A stretch of DNA of 64,000 bases from Emydura subglobosa (Eukaryota > Chordata > Testudines > Chelidae): positions 72,396,890-72,460,889 of the forward strand of contig ML679961.1 of the NCBI GenBank assembly GCA_007922225.1, in the 5' to 3' direction. Numbering within the stretch: the stretch's first letter is position 1; each line of letters opens with the position of its first letter. A program made the translations under genes and the position numbers. Below the pieces are notes generated by a model. It did no database searches and was not told the DNA's origin. It was given only the letters and a program-made list of their open reading frames with translations. Positions 36,799-47,620 of the stretch are shown here, piece by piece.

Positions 36799-37947
36799 TG
36801 CACCCCTATATTTACACTTTATACACCATTGTAATAATCTTTGTACAAAATATGCCTTGTGAGGTACCATTTAAAAACTAACAACTTGCTGGTCAATAAT
36901 ATCATGGTAAAATGCATGTAAAAACATTATATGTAAAGTTATTACCATAAACTGAAATTAGATCTGAAATGTGTTTGCTAGACAAAGCTGGGTAAACCAG
37001 TTTCTCAAAAATAAAGGACAAGATGACACCTCTAGCCAGGTGTTGTCAAAGTTAACGGGCAATCACCTGTCAAGTAGCCATTCTTTGAAAAGGAAATGGG
37101 ATATGAACAGATCGATCTGCATTTTAGCAAACAACAGTATGCAATCTCTTTCAGAGTGAAACTCCTTGTCTCTCTCCTCACAGTGGAAATGAACTTTATC
37201 TAGGGGTAAGATCCAGGAAATGCATTTGATAGGATGACTGGATTATAAAAGTGAGGGGCAAAAACATCCCAACATATCTGTCCCTATCCATTTCTCTCTC
37301 CTTCACCTAAGAAGGCAAAAGTAACAACCTTTGGGCTCTGGGAACAGATTCTGGCCTGAGAATTTGGTCAGCAATGTTAGTGGCAACATGTGGTAAGTGA
37401 TTTCACCTTGAACCAAGTCTAGTTTAAGTTTTAGCACTAGGAAACGTTTTATCTTTATTTCACTTGTAACCATTTCTGACTTAAATGCCTTATACTTGTA
37501 CTCAGTTAAAACATATGTCCTTGTAGTTAAATAAATTTGTTTTATTCTTTAAATAAAATTAGTCCAGGGTTGTGAACTGTGTGGATAACTCCATTTAGGG
37601 TAGCAAACTGTTGTATATTTATCCCATTAGAGGGGCTATAGACCTAATATATCTGAACAGTCTGAGAGAGAGCTGGACAGTGCAGAACATATGTTTTGGA
37701 GGGAAATACAGAACTGGGAGTATGCTGGGGTGACCCTACAAGTGGTAACCAAGATGACTGATGTGTGGCTGGCAGGTTGCAACTATACGGAGCTATACAC
37801 ACACTCAGGGTGTGACCAGCATGCTGGAAGGCTGTTTGTGATCAACCCATGTGGGAGCTACAGCAGCAAAGCATTGTGAGGCACCCCAGGTTGCAAGGCA
37901 AAAGTAACAGAGCCTCTCGCTGGTCTGGATTGCACCCGAGAATGTCA
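36799..37947 (+). mobile_element. LTR-type repeat, family B, copy 1
   Basis: A 1.15-kb dispersed repeat with TG...CA ends (TGCACCCC ... GAATGTCA), homologous along its length to 61408-62515 in the same orientation. Landmarks shared by both are 'aatatgccttgtga', 'cagtttctcaaa', 'gggcaatcacct', 'cacagtggaaatgaacttta', 'caacatgtggtaag' and 'ctggacagtgcagaacata'. AATAAA signals near 37529-37558, followed by a T-rich stretch, fit an LTR R region transcribed on the plus strand. No convincing target duplication was found, so the LTR identity is probable rather than proven. Confidence 0.65.
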
Positions 37948-38006
37948 TACTAGTAAAACTATAGCACTTTAAATTGACACCCAACCTTATATTGGTCTGG
38001 TATATT

Positions 38007-38047
38007 TATACCTTATACTTTTTATTCTATACTTTATACCTTATACT
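38007..38047. repeat. Spaced direct repeat TATACCTTATACT
   Basis: The 13-mer occurs at 38007-38019 and 38035-38047 (28-bp spacing), just before the 5' edge of the CR1 fragment. Confidence 0.85.
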
Positions 38048-38048
38048 G

Positions 38049-38652
38049 GTATATTGGGCTGCATTAGTAGGAGCATTGCTAGCAGACCGAGGGAAGTGAT
38101 TATTCCCCTCTATTTGGCATTGGTGAGGCTGCATTTGGAATATTGTGTCCAATTTTGGGTCCCCCACTACGAAAAGGATGTGGACAAGTTGGAGAGAGTC
38201 TAGTGGAGGGCAACAAAAATGATTAGGGAGCTGGAGCACAAGACTTATGTGGAGAGGCTGAGGGAACTAGACTTGTTTAGTCTGCAAAAGAGAAGAATGA
38301 GGGGGGATTTGATAGCAGACTTTAACTGCCTGAAAGGGGGTTCCAGTGAGGATGGAGCTAGGCTGTTTTCAATGGTAGTCGATGACAGAATAAGGAGAAA
38401 TGGTCTCAAGTTGCAATGGGGGAAGTCTAGGTTGGACATTAGGAAAACGTTTTTCTCTAGGAAGGTGGTGAAGCACTGGAATGGGTTACCTAGGGAGGTG
38501 GTGGAATCTCCATCTTTAGAGGTTTATAAGCTGCTGCTTGACAAAGCCCTGGCTGGGATGATTTAGCTGAGGTTAGTCCTGCTTTGAGCAGGGGGTTGGA
38601 CTAGATGACCTCCTGAGGTCTCTTCCAACTCTAATCTTCTATGATTCTATAA
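38049..38652 (+). mobile_element. CR1 LINE 3' fragment
   Basis: Plus-strand CR1, 5'-truncated inside ORF2. The open frame 38219-38566 (115 codons) reads through [38 protein letters not shown] and ends at GMI*, equal to the end of the CR1 at 25601. The 3' UTR follows ('gggggttggactagatgacc', 38590-38609) and ends in one or two ATTCTATG-type octamers (about 38633-38652). An in-frame stop just upstream of 38219 breaks the link to the RT thumb. Confidence 0.92.
38219..38566 (+). pseudogene. CR1 ORF2 C-terminal remnant
   Basis: 115 codons of uninterrupted CR1 C-terminal sequence that ends at the native stop. It lacks the reverse-transcriptase catalytic region, so it has no activity. At the five-C run near 38161-38165 the frame is maintained (FWVPHYEKD), which serves as reference for the frameshift in the 25.5-kb copy. 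Confidence 0.9.
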
Positions 38653-39553
38653 CTTCCCATGTTGACAAGCCCTGACTCCTGAAGATGACAAAGAGGTTTC
38701 TTCTGCAGGGATTTATTGGCATGAAGCACATTATTGCTCTACTAGTCATTAACATCACAGAGGGATCCCAGCAAACACGCACAGAGATTCCTGTAGGGCT
38801 TTTTACATTTTTATATGAACAATTTATTTAATGATGTCACATGGCAATGTTAAGTAATTTCATTTTTAATTAGTTTCTGGAATTAAAGGCGGGTTATATT
38901 TAGAACATATTCAATTAAAAATGGATAAACTATATTTCATGTACATAATATAGATATTCTCAGAACTTCGTACTGTTTGCCGTACCACAGATATAATTAA
39001 CAGGAAGGGTTGCAGTGCATTTCCAAGAAGAAAGGGCAAAAATTTATTTTTCCTTTCTTGTGATAACAAGGAGCCCCAATTCTCTGGACTCTGTAAGTGG
39101 ATAGGAAGGGAATGTTTATTATTCAATGCAATCTGCCGTGCTGACATTTCTTATTATTTTAGCATAACAGGGCCAGAGGGCCTGTAAATAGTATTTGCCT
39201 CCTGGCATTTTTACACAATGATAATATCTTTTCATGTCGGGGCTGGGCCTAAAGGACAGGAACCCCGAGGCTATCTATATACTTCCCAAAGTTGATAAAC
39301 CTTTTTCTGCAGCTTTAAAACATCCAAAACAAAAAGCAACACCCCCACAAAAAATTGCATTCAATAATAACTTAATTTATTTTGCCACAACAAAGGCAGG
39401 AACAACTAGCTTGAAAGTTACCAGACGAATCCTAAATGTAGAAGAGGGTCCCTCAGAAATCTGTTCTGAGCATACATCGTTGAAGTACCTTCTGTTCTGT
39501 TACATGAATGGAGAGCTCCTTAAAATTTAGGAATCATCATTAACACAATATAA
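38653..39553. other. Unassigned sequence
   Basis: No gene or transposon recognised. Confidence 0.45.
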
Positions 39554-39640
39554 GGCCTGAGTTTTAGAATTGCTGAATCCCCACAGCTCCCTCTATAGTC
39601 AATTGGAGTTATGGGTGCTCAGCACCTCTGGAAATTGGTT
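39554..39640. mobile_element. Short palindromic MITE
   Basis: Reads 'ggcctgagttttagaattgc ... gggtgctcagcacctc ... gaaattggttt', an 87-bp decayed inverted-repeat element of a type very common in turtles ('gattttcagaggtgctgagc' consensus). No coding capacity. Confidence 0.6.
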
Positions 39641-39689
39641 TAGATCTCCTATCATGTTCAGGAGGGTTAAAGACTGTATTGTGGGGTGA

Positions 39690-39806
39690 CTCCAACAGCA
39701 TTATTATTTATTTATTTATTATTTATCGTCAGTTTCTGGTAATGCTGTACTAGGTGCTTTTCCAATACAAAAGAAGGTGTGATAACAGCCCCAGAACCTT
39801 TCACTC
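39690..39806 (-). repeat. Dispersed repeat family D, minus-strand copy
   Basis: An ATTATTTATTTATTTATT tract (39701-39726) followed by 'gctgtactaggtgctttt' and 'taacagccccagaaccttt', the complement of the family D order. The tract corresponds to the AATAAT tail of the plus-strand copies. Confidence 0.5.
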
Positions 39807-39810
39807 TAAC

Positions 39811-39943
39811 GGCCTGATCCAATGTTTATTGAAGTCAATTGAAAGACTTCAGTAGAGTTTGGAATAGTCGCTAAGTGTGAAATCCTGACGCCATTGAAGT
39901 TTATTGAAAAACTCCATTGACTTCAGTAGGACCGGGATTTCAC
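39811..39943. mobile_element. Two adjacent small palindromic MITE segments
   Basis: The first segment starts GGCCTGATCC at 39811 and contains 'attgaagtcaattgaaagac'. The second, 39877-39943, has inverted ends GTGAAATCCTGAC and the complement of GACCGGGATTTCAC (one gap or mismatch each), with 'cattgaag' and 'cattgacttcagt' inside. Both belong to short sauropsid MITEs made almost only of inverted repeat. Confidence 0.6.
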
Positions 39944-42199
39944 CTATTCGTATAATACCAATCTCTCTTGTTATAGATATTGATATATTTCTGTGGCAGG
40001 TGATGTGATGTGATTCCTGGAAATATATCAATGTTTATACCAAGAGGGATGACAATTATACAAATACGATTTGTACTGAAAAGGAATGTTGTATAGAAAT
40101 ACAGTACACAGAGAAAGGGTTTACATGGGGCTTGCATGGTGCATAGACCTTGTATGGGGTGAATTGCCCCATTGAGAATGTAACGTTGATGTGTATTATA
40201 AGGAGGAGTTTGGAAAGGTGAAGTGACAAGTGAGTTTGGCTGGTCATCCCAAATCAGTGGAATTGGTATTACACAGGAATATACAGTAACTGTAATGCTT
40301 CATGTGACAAATCTTATGGAATTAAGTTAAACACTGTTGAACTGAGGTTAGCGCTTAAGAACTCATTGTAATAAAAATTCAATGTTTATGTGTTATTGTG
40401 GAATTGTAGAAGTTTCAAAGTACTTTTTGGGACAATACGAGTGAAGTGGATTTCCTAGGAAACACTTGAGATGAGGGGAATGCAAATGACCCCCCTCTAA
40501 ATTCATCCTTTTGAAGCTCGCCTTGAGCAGAAAATCACTTATAACTGTTGTCAATTACTCTGTTATAAGTCTCTGAAGAGAAAGCTAAGGGCTGATGCTT
40601 GACTTTTAGACAGTCTGCCATGCTGGGGAATATCACAGTATAGTCAGAGAACTGTTCAGCCTGGAAGTACCCCGGTCAAAAGGGAGAGAGACAGACGCAT
40701 GTCTCCACCTAAGAGAGGTGACAGCTGGGGAATCAGAAACCTAGAGTGGGTGCCCTTACTGGACCATGGGAGGGAGGGAGGGAAGAATATGAATGAAGTT
40801 GCTCTGAACTGTGACACTGAAGTTACCACCTGATGTTAGAAACATTCTACCATTTCATGTCAGAAACATTTTCAGTATTTTAAAAATAATTTACCTTTTC
40901 TCCAATTAGCTTGTGCTCAGCCCTTTGGATCACTTTTCCATGAACAGACTTGGCATTCCTCTCTCCCCCACATGCACGCACGCACGCGCACACACACACA
41001 CACACACGCTGATAAGTGGCTGCTCTTCAGACAAATATCTATAGTCACACACAAGCCAGGATACTCCTGTGGATCATTTAAAATGAAAATATGCAATTTT
41101 GTAGAACATGGAATTCTCCTCTAGCCTTTTAAGAATCACATTGGCATTTTTCCCTGTGCTTCTACCCCAATGAATATTAAGCTGTCTCTCCTCATAAAAC
41201 AGAGGAATAAATCAATGCCATGTCTTCATTTTTTGTCTGTGGCTATGGCAGGCCTAAAAGTGCCTTTTGGGGCAGCCTCAAATCTTGTTTTTCACTCAGA
41301 GAAAAAGTGTGCAAGAAAAAAATGCCTTTGAGATTTAATTATCTTTCTTTATTACCCCTCGCTAGCAATATGCACAGTATGAGTGCATTCTGCTATAGCT
41401 AAGATTTCTGTACTAGCTCCTCTTTTTGTTGTCAGTGGTAATATCTTTTAAAATGAAGTATTCTACCATCCTTTCTCTTCTCCTTCCTACTTTTCTCTTG
41501 CTTTCACTGTTTCTTACTTGTGCATAGGTGGGGAGATGAAGTGGTGGAAACAGGGAAATAATTACTACTGGAACTCACCATATTTGTGTGGTAAGAGTTG
41601 ATGAGTTTACTGCTGACCCATGGCTATTTCTTCTAGAAGATCTGGTATGGGTTTTGGAATGGCTGTCCTTACTACTCTTGGCCAGTTATTCCTTTCACTG
41701 GGGAAGCGAAACCTCTTCCTTCTCACTTTGCCAGATTATTTCCACTTAGAGTTCAACAAATAACACAGGGACTTTTTTAAAAAAAAAATATCTGAAATGT
41801 CAACTCAGCCTTTGCTTAGGACAAGCAAGCAAGAAAAAAAAATGTCCTTTCCACTTTTCTGTGTACTTGCCTGAGCCTCCTCAGGAAGAAATCTGTCAGT
41901 GGAACAGCTTAGAATAAGCTATAGCTTAAATCTTTAGATGACACTGTTGAGTGACTTGTAGCCTGGGGGCAAATACCCCCCTCCCATCATATCATGGTGC
42001 TTTTTTCACTAAACTGAGCATGTCTAGATTACCCACAATTCCTGCAGGGTGATTTCCACACCATCTGCATAAAGCCTGGGTGTACAGGCTTTATGGAAGC
42101 AGAATGTGGAGCAGTTGAGTGAAATCTATTCTCAGCTCATCATCAGGGTATGAGGCCCTTGTGCAGCCCCCTTCAATAGCTCTGTTGTTGCTATTCAAG
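39944..42199. other. Unassigned sequence with a CA microsatellite
   Basis: No gene supported. A (CA)n microsatellite interrupted by CG lies at about 40971-41008. Confidence 0.5.
40971..41008. repeat. (CA)n microsatellite with GCAC interruptions
   Basis: Alternating CA/CG: 'catgcacgcacgcacgcgca' followed by about nine CA units. Confidence 0.9.
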
Positions 42200-42285
42200 C
42201 TCTGTGTAAGCTTGAAAGCTTGTCTCTCTCACCAACAGAAGTTGGTTCAATAAGATATTACCTCATCCACCTTGTGTCTCTATAG
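42200..42285. repeat. Conserved dispersed repeat ('gcttgtctctctcaccaaca' type)
   Basis: Contains 'gaaagcttgtctctctcacc', 'aacagaagttggttcaataa' and 'gatattacctcatccacctt', a sequence I recognise as frequent in turtle and other sauropsid genomes. The formal family name is not known to me. Confidence 0.5.
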
Positions 42286-43489
42286 TTTTTCTCTGCCAGT
42301 TAAGGCCATTGAGTTGTCTGGATCTGCAGCCTCTCTCAGGCCCCAACCCCCACTGTGGCTTTCTAAGCTAGATTTCACAGGACCAGTGCAGAGACCCTTT
42401 TCATGGTGGGTTCGCAGGTACCTCATGTGATCATTCCACCAGCAGATCATCAATGCAGCTCTTGCACGAGGTTTAGGTGATGCATAGAGCCTTGCACTGA
42501 CCCTCCACATGATTGGTGAATTACAGACTAAAGCTCTCCCACTAGACTCCCCACCTTACAACATCAGGACTCACCTGTGACAAGGACATCATTAGGCTAT
42601 CATACCTGTTCTCTGCAACACTTTTATAAATAGAGCATTTGTTTTTTCCCACTGGTTTGTGGGGACAGCAGCTCACTTTAGATACATATGTGGTCTCTTC
42701 AAAACATTTTGCTGTTGTTTAGGGCCAGCAATTTATCTCAGGCAATTTATTAAACAGAGTCACAGAGTGCTCTGTCCATTGTGAAAAATAAGCAACTATC
42801 AACATAGTTCTTCTAAATCTCTGATTTCACCACCTAGCAACATTTTTCTATGTTTCTGACAAGGACTTTGGCCCAACCAAAATAGTGACAACATCTAAAT
42901 TAGTGCTGTGCATTTTTACTTGCTTACTTTTGGCACCTGCATTTTTTTCACATTTGCTTTATTGGACCTATAATTTTACATGCACATAAAACAAGATGAG
43001 GGGCCTTGGTACATCATTGTCATGTGCCCATGTCATAACTCTGCAAGAAACTGACTGAGAGGAGAGAAAACCCCAAGGATGCATGTTATAGGCATGCAAA
43101 TTTGGAATTCATTTCTTGAAAATTTGCCTCTAACCATCCCAAAGCACTTTCCATAAGCGATTCCAATGTCCTCAAGGAGATTTATGCTCCCCTATTAGTT
43201 GTGTAGCTTTGCTATTTGTTGGATGATTTCTGGATTCCTCCAAAAAGTGGCTAAACAATACTGGTCTGTATAGTGAATTGAATCCTTTGGCCAATGTAAC
43301 ATTATTAGCGTTATAAGAAATCTAGACTGCACTTTCAAGAAAGGAATTTTGCCCTAAAGTTTATTAGGGTTTTACACTTCAATGCTGAGTTTTCATTAAT
43401 TAATGAGAGGAGTGATCTGGAACACAATAATAAGATTTGCTGAGCTATTTTCATCCATGAATTTGAAAGCTGCTTAAATATACTATCTC
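42286..43489. other. Unassigned sequence
   Basis: No gene or transposon recognised. Confidence 0.45.
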
Positions 43490-43640
43490 TTTGTAACAAA
43501 CAGGTAAACTGAGGCATGGAGCACATAAGAGGCTTCTTCCACAAGATAATATAGGAAGACTGCTGGAAAGCAGGTGTAGAACCCAGGACTTCTAAATCCA
43601 GCTTCTGTCCCCTAGCTAATGAACCACACTGCTGCCTCAA
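43490..43640 (-). mobile_element. MIR-like SINE fragment
   Basis: The complement reads 'cagtgtggttcattagctag', 'gtcctgggttctacacctgc' and ends 'gcctcagtttacctgtttgt', the 5' half and core start of a MIR-type SINE. Heavily diverged. Confidence 0.65.
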
Positions 43641-43975
43641 GTATATGACTTGGTTATATTAATTTTACAATGAAATGTTTTAAATCATCTTGTGTTATGA
43701 CTGAGGCTAGCATCAGATTGTTGTACCATTGTTTGATTAAGTGCAAAATCCTTGATGACATCTATTCTCAGGAAAAAAGAATCCATTCCCATTTAGCAGT
43801 TGGTTTTGACTGGTTTTTTTTAAAAGAAAAAAAAGTTTTTTTCAGCCATAATACTTGTCAAAGTTCACAATACAACCCTGTGTAACTTAGTGATTTTTAA
43901 AAAAAAGTCTATTTAAGCAATGCATAAAGATAAATGATCCATTTGCAGCTCAGGTATTTTACCTTTATCCATATA

Positions 43976-44084
43976 GACACTTACTGTAGAATGTCAGATT
44001 TTATCCTCCTGAGGCAGGTTAACTTGCCTCAGGAGGACAAAGTCTGACATTATACAGCAAGTCTGACATTATACAGTAAGCGTC
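43976..44084. repeat. Long near-perfect hairpin (palindromic MITE) with a 19-bp duplication in one arm
   Basis: Two arms meet at the self-complementary GTTAAC (44018-44023). The left arm (43976-44020) and right arm (44021-44084) pair over about 40 bases with five mismatches, several of which would be G:U in RNA. The right arm holds a direct tandem duplication of AAGTCTGACATTATACAG plus one base (44040-44058, 44059-44077). After skipping one unit, the outer ends GACACTTA and TAAGCGTC pair as well. No coding capacity. Either a short palindromic transposon or a locally formed inverted duplication. Confidence 0.85.
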
Positions 44085-44401
44085 AATTTGCAAAATGTGC
44101 TGTCTGCCTTTCTCCAAGAGGAACAAAGAAAGGATCTGATACTCAAAGAGTGGCGTAAAGTCCTAGTGTTTGCCTTAGACATAAAATTAGATAAACAGTG
44201 GGCCAATTGATTGAACTATAAATGAAGCAAGGAATGAAAAACAGCTCACAAAGAACTGCATTTCTGCTGCATCCTTCTCTCTACCACATTTTCCCTAGAG
44301 AAGAAAAGGAGACAGCTGACATTGATTTAAAATCTCTTGACACAGGGAATGGCATTTGGTGACAGAACAGAGGCTCTGCACATGTTTAACGGGGAGAGTG
44401 T

Positions 44402-44475
44402 GGGCCTGATCCAAATCCCATTTAAGTCAATAGGAGTCTTTCTATCATCTTCAGTTGCCTTTTGGGTCAGGTCCC
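44402..44475. mobile_element. 74-bp palindromic MITE
   Basis: Ends GGGCCTGATCCAAA and the complement of TTTGGGTCAGGTCCC, with 'ttaagtcaataggagtct' inside. Same class as 39811-39943. Confidence 0.65.
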
Positions 44476-44639
44476 ATGTGTACTATGAAGGGAGAACAAT
44501 TTGATGCCAGGAGGCATTGATTCATGAGGAAAGATAAAAGAAGGATCAAGAAAGAAATGGGTTGGCTAAAACAATGATGGGGGACTATGTATCCACAAAT
44601 GAGTGAGAGGAATTGGCTAATGTGAGCTATTGAGGTTTA

Positions 44640-44880
44640 ACTAGGAATAATGGAGGGAAATTGAAGGTAAAAATCTAGGCTGGATATCAAGAAAACTTCC
44701 CCAAGCATGAGGATTTTTTAGCTTCTGGAAAAGTTTTCCGAAGATTGTTTCGCTGCTATCATTTAAAATTAGATAGCTCTAAAAATGATACCTCAGTTAT
44801 ACAAGTCTTCACTAGCCAAGGGATGGACAAGATGGTCTAATGAGACTTTTACCTGTATGATTTCTAGGATAATAAACCTC
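44640..44880 (+). mobile_element. CR1-like LINE 3' fragment
   Basis: Contains 'aatctaggctggatatcaag' (compare the RLDIRK block of CR1 ORF2), a decayed terminal block and a 3' UTR 'gggatggacaagatggtcta' with 'cctgtatgatttctagga'. Strongly diverged. Confidence 0.65.
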
Positions 44881-45569
44881 AGCACTTTGTTTTGAACTGT
44901 GCCATCAACGGGGTGTATTTTTTTTTTTACAAAGGGGACCCTAACTATATGACTCTTTCCTTCAACGGCAATATTCTTTATATCTCTTTTCTACTGATAG
45001 CTTCCTTAATGTCCAGTCAGAGCAGACGTGCTTTATGAGTGTATAGTTACACATCTTGATTATTTTGCAGCGCTGAGAATGAAAAGGGATTTGCTGCTTA
45101 ACGAGAGAGTTTGGGGTGGAAGGGATAAGATTTGCATGTAGTTATGATGAACTGCACATTACATTCAAAGTTGTTCGTTTGAAAGAAGAGTCATGTTTGG
45201 GTATGTGGGGAAAAGGGTGGAAATGGTTTTCTTCTCTTGGGGTATAGGCTGACTGTTCTCTTTTTATAGCCATCCTTATACTTGCATAGAATGGACTTCA
45301 CAGGATCACATCTCCCTTATAATTCCATTATAGGAACATGACAATCTCTATTTGGAGCACACCTCCAAATTCATATATTTGGGGAGTCTAGTTAACCAAA
45401 GACTGCCATATAGAATACTTTCTTGAAAGGCCATGACAAGGTTGATTTCCTCTTAGACACAGTCAAATCTCCAGTCTCTTAGTTGCTAGTGGTGACCATT
45501 TATTCTGAATCTTTGTTTTTAGATCTGACCTTCTGAGAATGTACACAAAGAGAAGGTTAACAGGTGACT
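44881..45569. other. Unassigned sequence
   Basis: No gene or transposon recognised. It contains a T10 run near 44931-44940. Confidence 0.4.
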
Positions 45570-45940
45570 TGCTCAAAACCTTGAAGTAACTATGTGGATG
45601 GAAGATTTCTGCTAGTAGAGGGAGGGCTCTTTAATCTGACAAAAACAGAAAAAGATCAAACTCTGGAAACTGAAGCTATACACATTCAGTTTAGAAATAA
45701 GGTACACATTTTTTACAGTGAAGGTAATTAACTAACAGAACAATTTATCTAGGGATGTAGTGGATCCTCCATCATTTGAGTCTTAAATCCCAGCTGGATG
45801 TTTTTCTAAAAGATCTGCTCTAGGTCAGCCAGAAGTTTATAGGCTTGATGCAGGAGCCACTTGGTGAAATTCTATGCAAATAATTAGACTGGAAAATCAT
45901 AATGGTCCTTTCTAGCCTTCAAACCGCATTAATCTATTAA
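45570..45940 (+). mobile_element. CR1-like LINE 3' fragment, distinct subfamily
   Basis: Carries 'tggatggaagatttctgcta', 'ttagaaataaggtacaca', 'acagtgaaggtaattaacta', 'tctagggatgtagtggatcc' and the 3' end 'tggtgaaattctatgc', then 'aatggtcctttctagccttc'. The subfamily differs in its 3' UTR from the CR1 at 25.5 kb and 30.4 kb. The ORF is broken. Confidence 0.75.
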
Positions 45941-47414
45941 ACTTATTTGCTTCCTTTTTTGTGTTGAGTCCCATTTGGTTACTGAACTGAGAGAATCAAA
46001 GATTTACTTTAGAGCTATGGGAGAGTCCGCTGGATTGTTTTCATATAAATCATCAACAAAATTGGCAGCTCAGTTTTGCTGCTGTTGCTTTAAAATGTGT
46101 GATGATGTAAGATGCAGAAAAAATCAAGAGACCAGGTGAAGTTTTTACTGACTCACTTTTCTGACTGGAATCACACTTTGAAGTACACAAAGTATACAGC
46201 ACATAAGATACATGAAAGCACTAACTTTTTCAGTAACTGACTCCCCCAAGTTAAATCTAATTTAAACAATTCTGGCTTTAGCATCAGATCATTTTAAACT
46301 GACATAATTAAGCACTCTTCAAAGGAAAATAGACACTGATGCCTCCAATATTATTAAATATTTAAATCACACATCATTGCTATAAATTTCCTGATGGAGA
46401 ATAATTTTACCAAAGTAGATCAAATGAGAACATCACATCCCCTTGTAGTAAGTGTATCCAACTCCTTGAATTATTCACACTATATAGCTATATACATAAA
46501 ATATACATGCAGTAACCGTACAAAGTAGAGTCTGGTGAAAGCATGTCTAGAATGTTTTGCAATATCCCAAATCTCAGATCAAGCATAAAGCACACTTAGC
46601 TGTGTGTGCTCCACAGGAGGGATTTCCCCAAAAGTGACTGATAGCTGCAAGTTATGGTTGAGAAGTATAAATATATTATATCTTGGGCAGTTGTTCTCCA
46701 TTTCACCTAATCAGGAAAGAGCTTGGGAACATTGTACATTGGTAAACTTAACTTTAATGTGATCCCAAAGTTTTGCCATGGAAGACATGAAACTAAATTA
46801 AGATGGCTAAACAATAGGTTAACAGAACCGGCATATACCACCTCGCTTTGTAGCACTGGAAGGCGGGTAGCATTTATTGATAGTGACAGGCAAAGTGGTT
46901 GAACTGAAATAATAAACTGCTTACACTGTTACCTCAAACATTAATTTTAATTTCTCTCATGTGTCAGCCTATGCAACATGAGTACAGTATGTCATTTTCT
47001 TGACTCCCCCTCCCCCTTTCATCAAAGACCATCAGTGCCTTTTTCCCACTTGCCTTGATTACTGCATCTTCCTTCTTATGGCTTTTCAAGTAACTGCTCT
47101 TAAAACTCCAGCATGTGCAGAATGCTGTTGCATGCTAGCGTCACTCATGACAAAAAGGCAAGACTCCTTTTGCCTTCTTTCTCCACAAAGAATGTGGTGG
47201 GACTATTTCGACCAGCATTTCCCTCAAGAGAGGAGGGGAAGGGGAGGAGAAAGAAAAGACCACACACCAAATAAAACAGTGTGGATATTGAGCAAAAGAG
47301 TGAAGAGTCTTTATGGGAAAAATGTTATTGTGATCTCAGACTTGTTTCACACCTAGATAATATAGTGTAAATCTCTACATCTCCTCTGAGGACAGGAAGG
47401 ATTAAAACTATTCC
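45941..47414. other. Unassigned AT-rich sequence
   Basis: No gene. The 118-codon frame at 47000-47356 (+) has no recognised domain. The AT-rich block 46240-46460 shows no repeat signature. Confidence 0.45.
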
Positions 47415-47620
47415 TCCTCTACCAAAAACTTCCTGTGTGATCTTGGGCAAGTCATCTAATTTTTTTGTCTCAGTTCCCTATCTGCAAAATGGGGAAAATA
47501 TTACTTCTCTGCCTCACACGGGTATAATGAAGATAGGCACATTAACTTATGTGAGGTGCTTAGATTCTTCATTAATGGGGGCTATAGAAGCACCTAGATA
47601 GATCTGAAAACAATATAATC
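47415..47620 (+). mobile_element. MIR-like SINE
   Basis: 'tgtgatcttgggcaagtcat' (47436-47455) and 'tctgcaaaatggggaaaata' (47482-47501) are the MIR core, followed by 'aggtgcttagattcttcatt', a decayed MIR-like 3' part. Best conserved MIR in the window. Confidence 0.85.

Noticed and set aside
47000..47356. 118-codon open frame
   Set aside because: No domain and a low-complexity charged region; likely chance.
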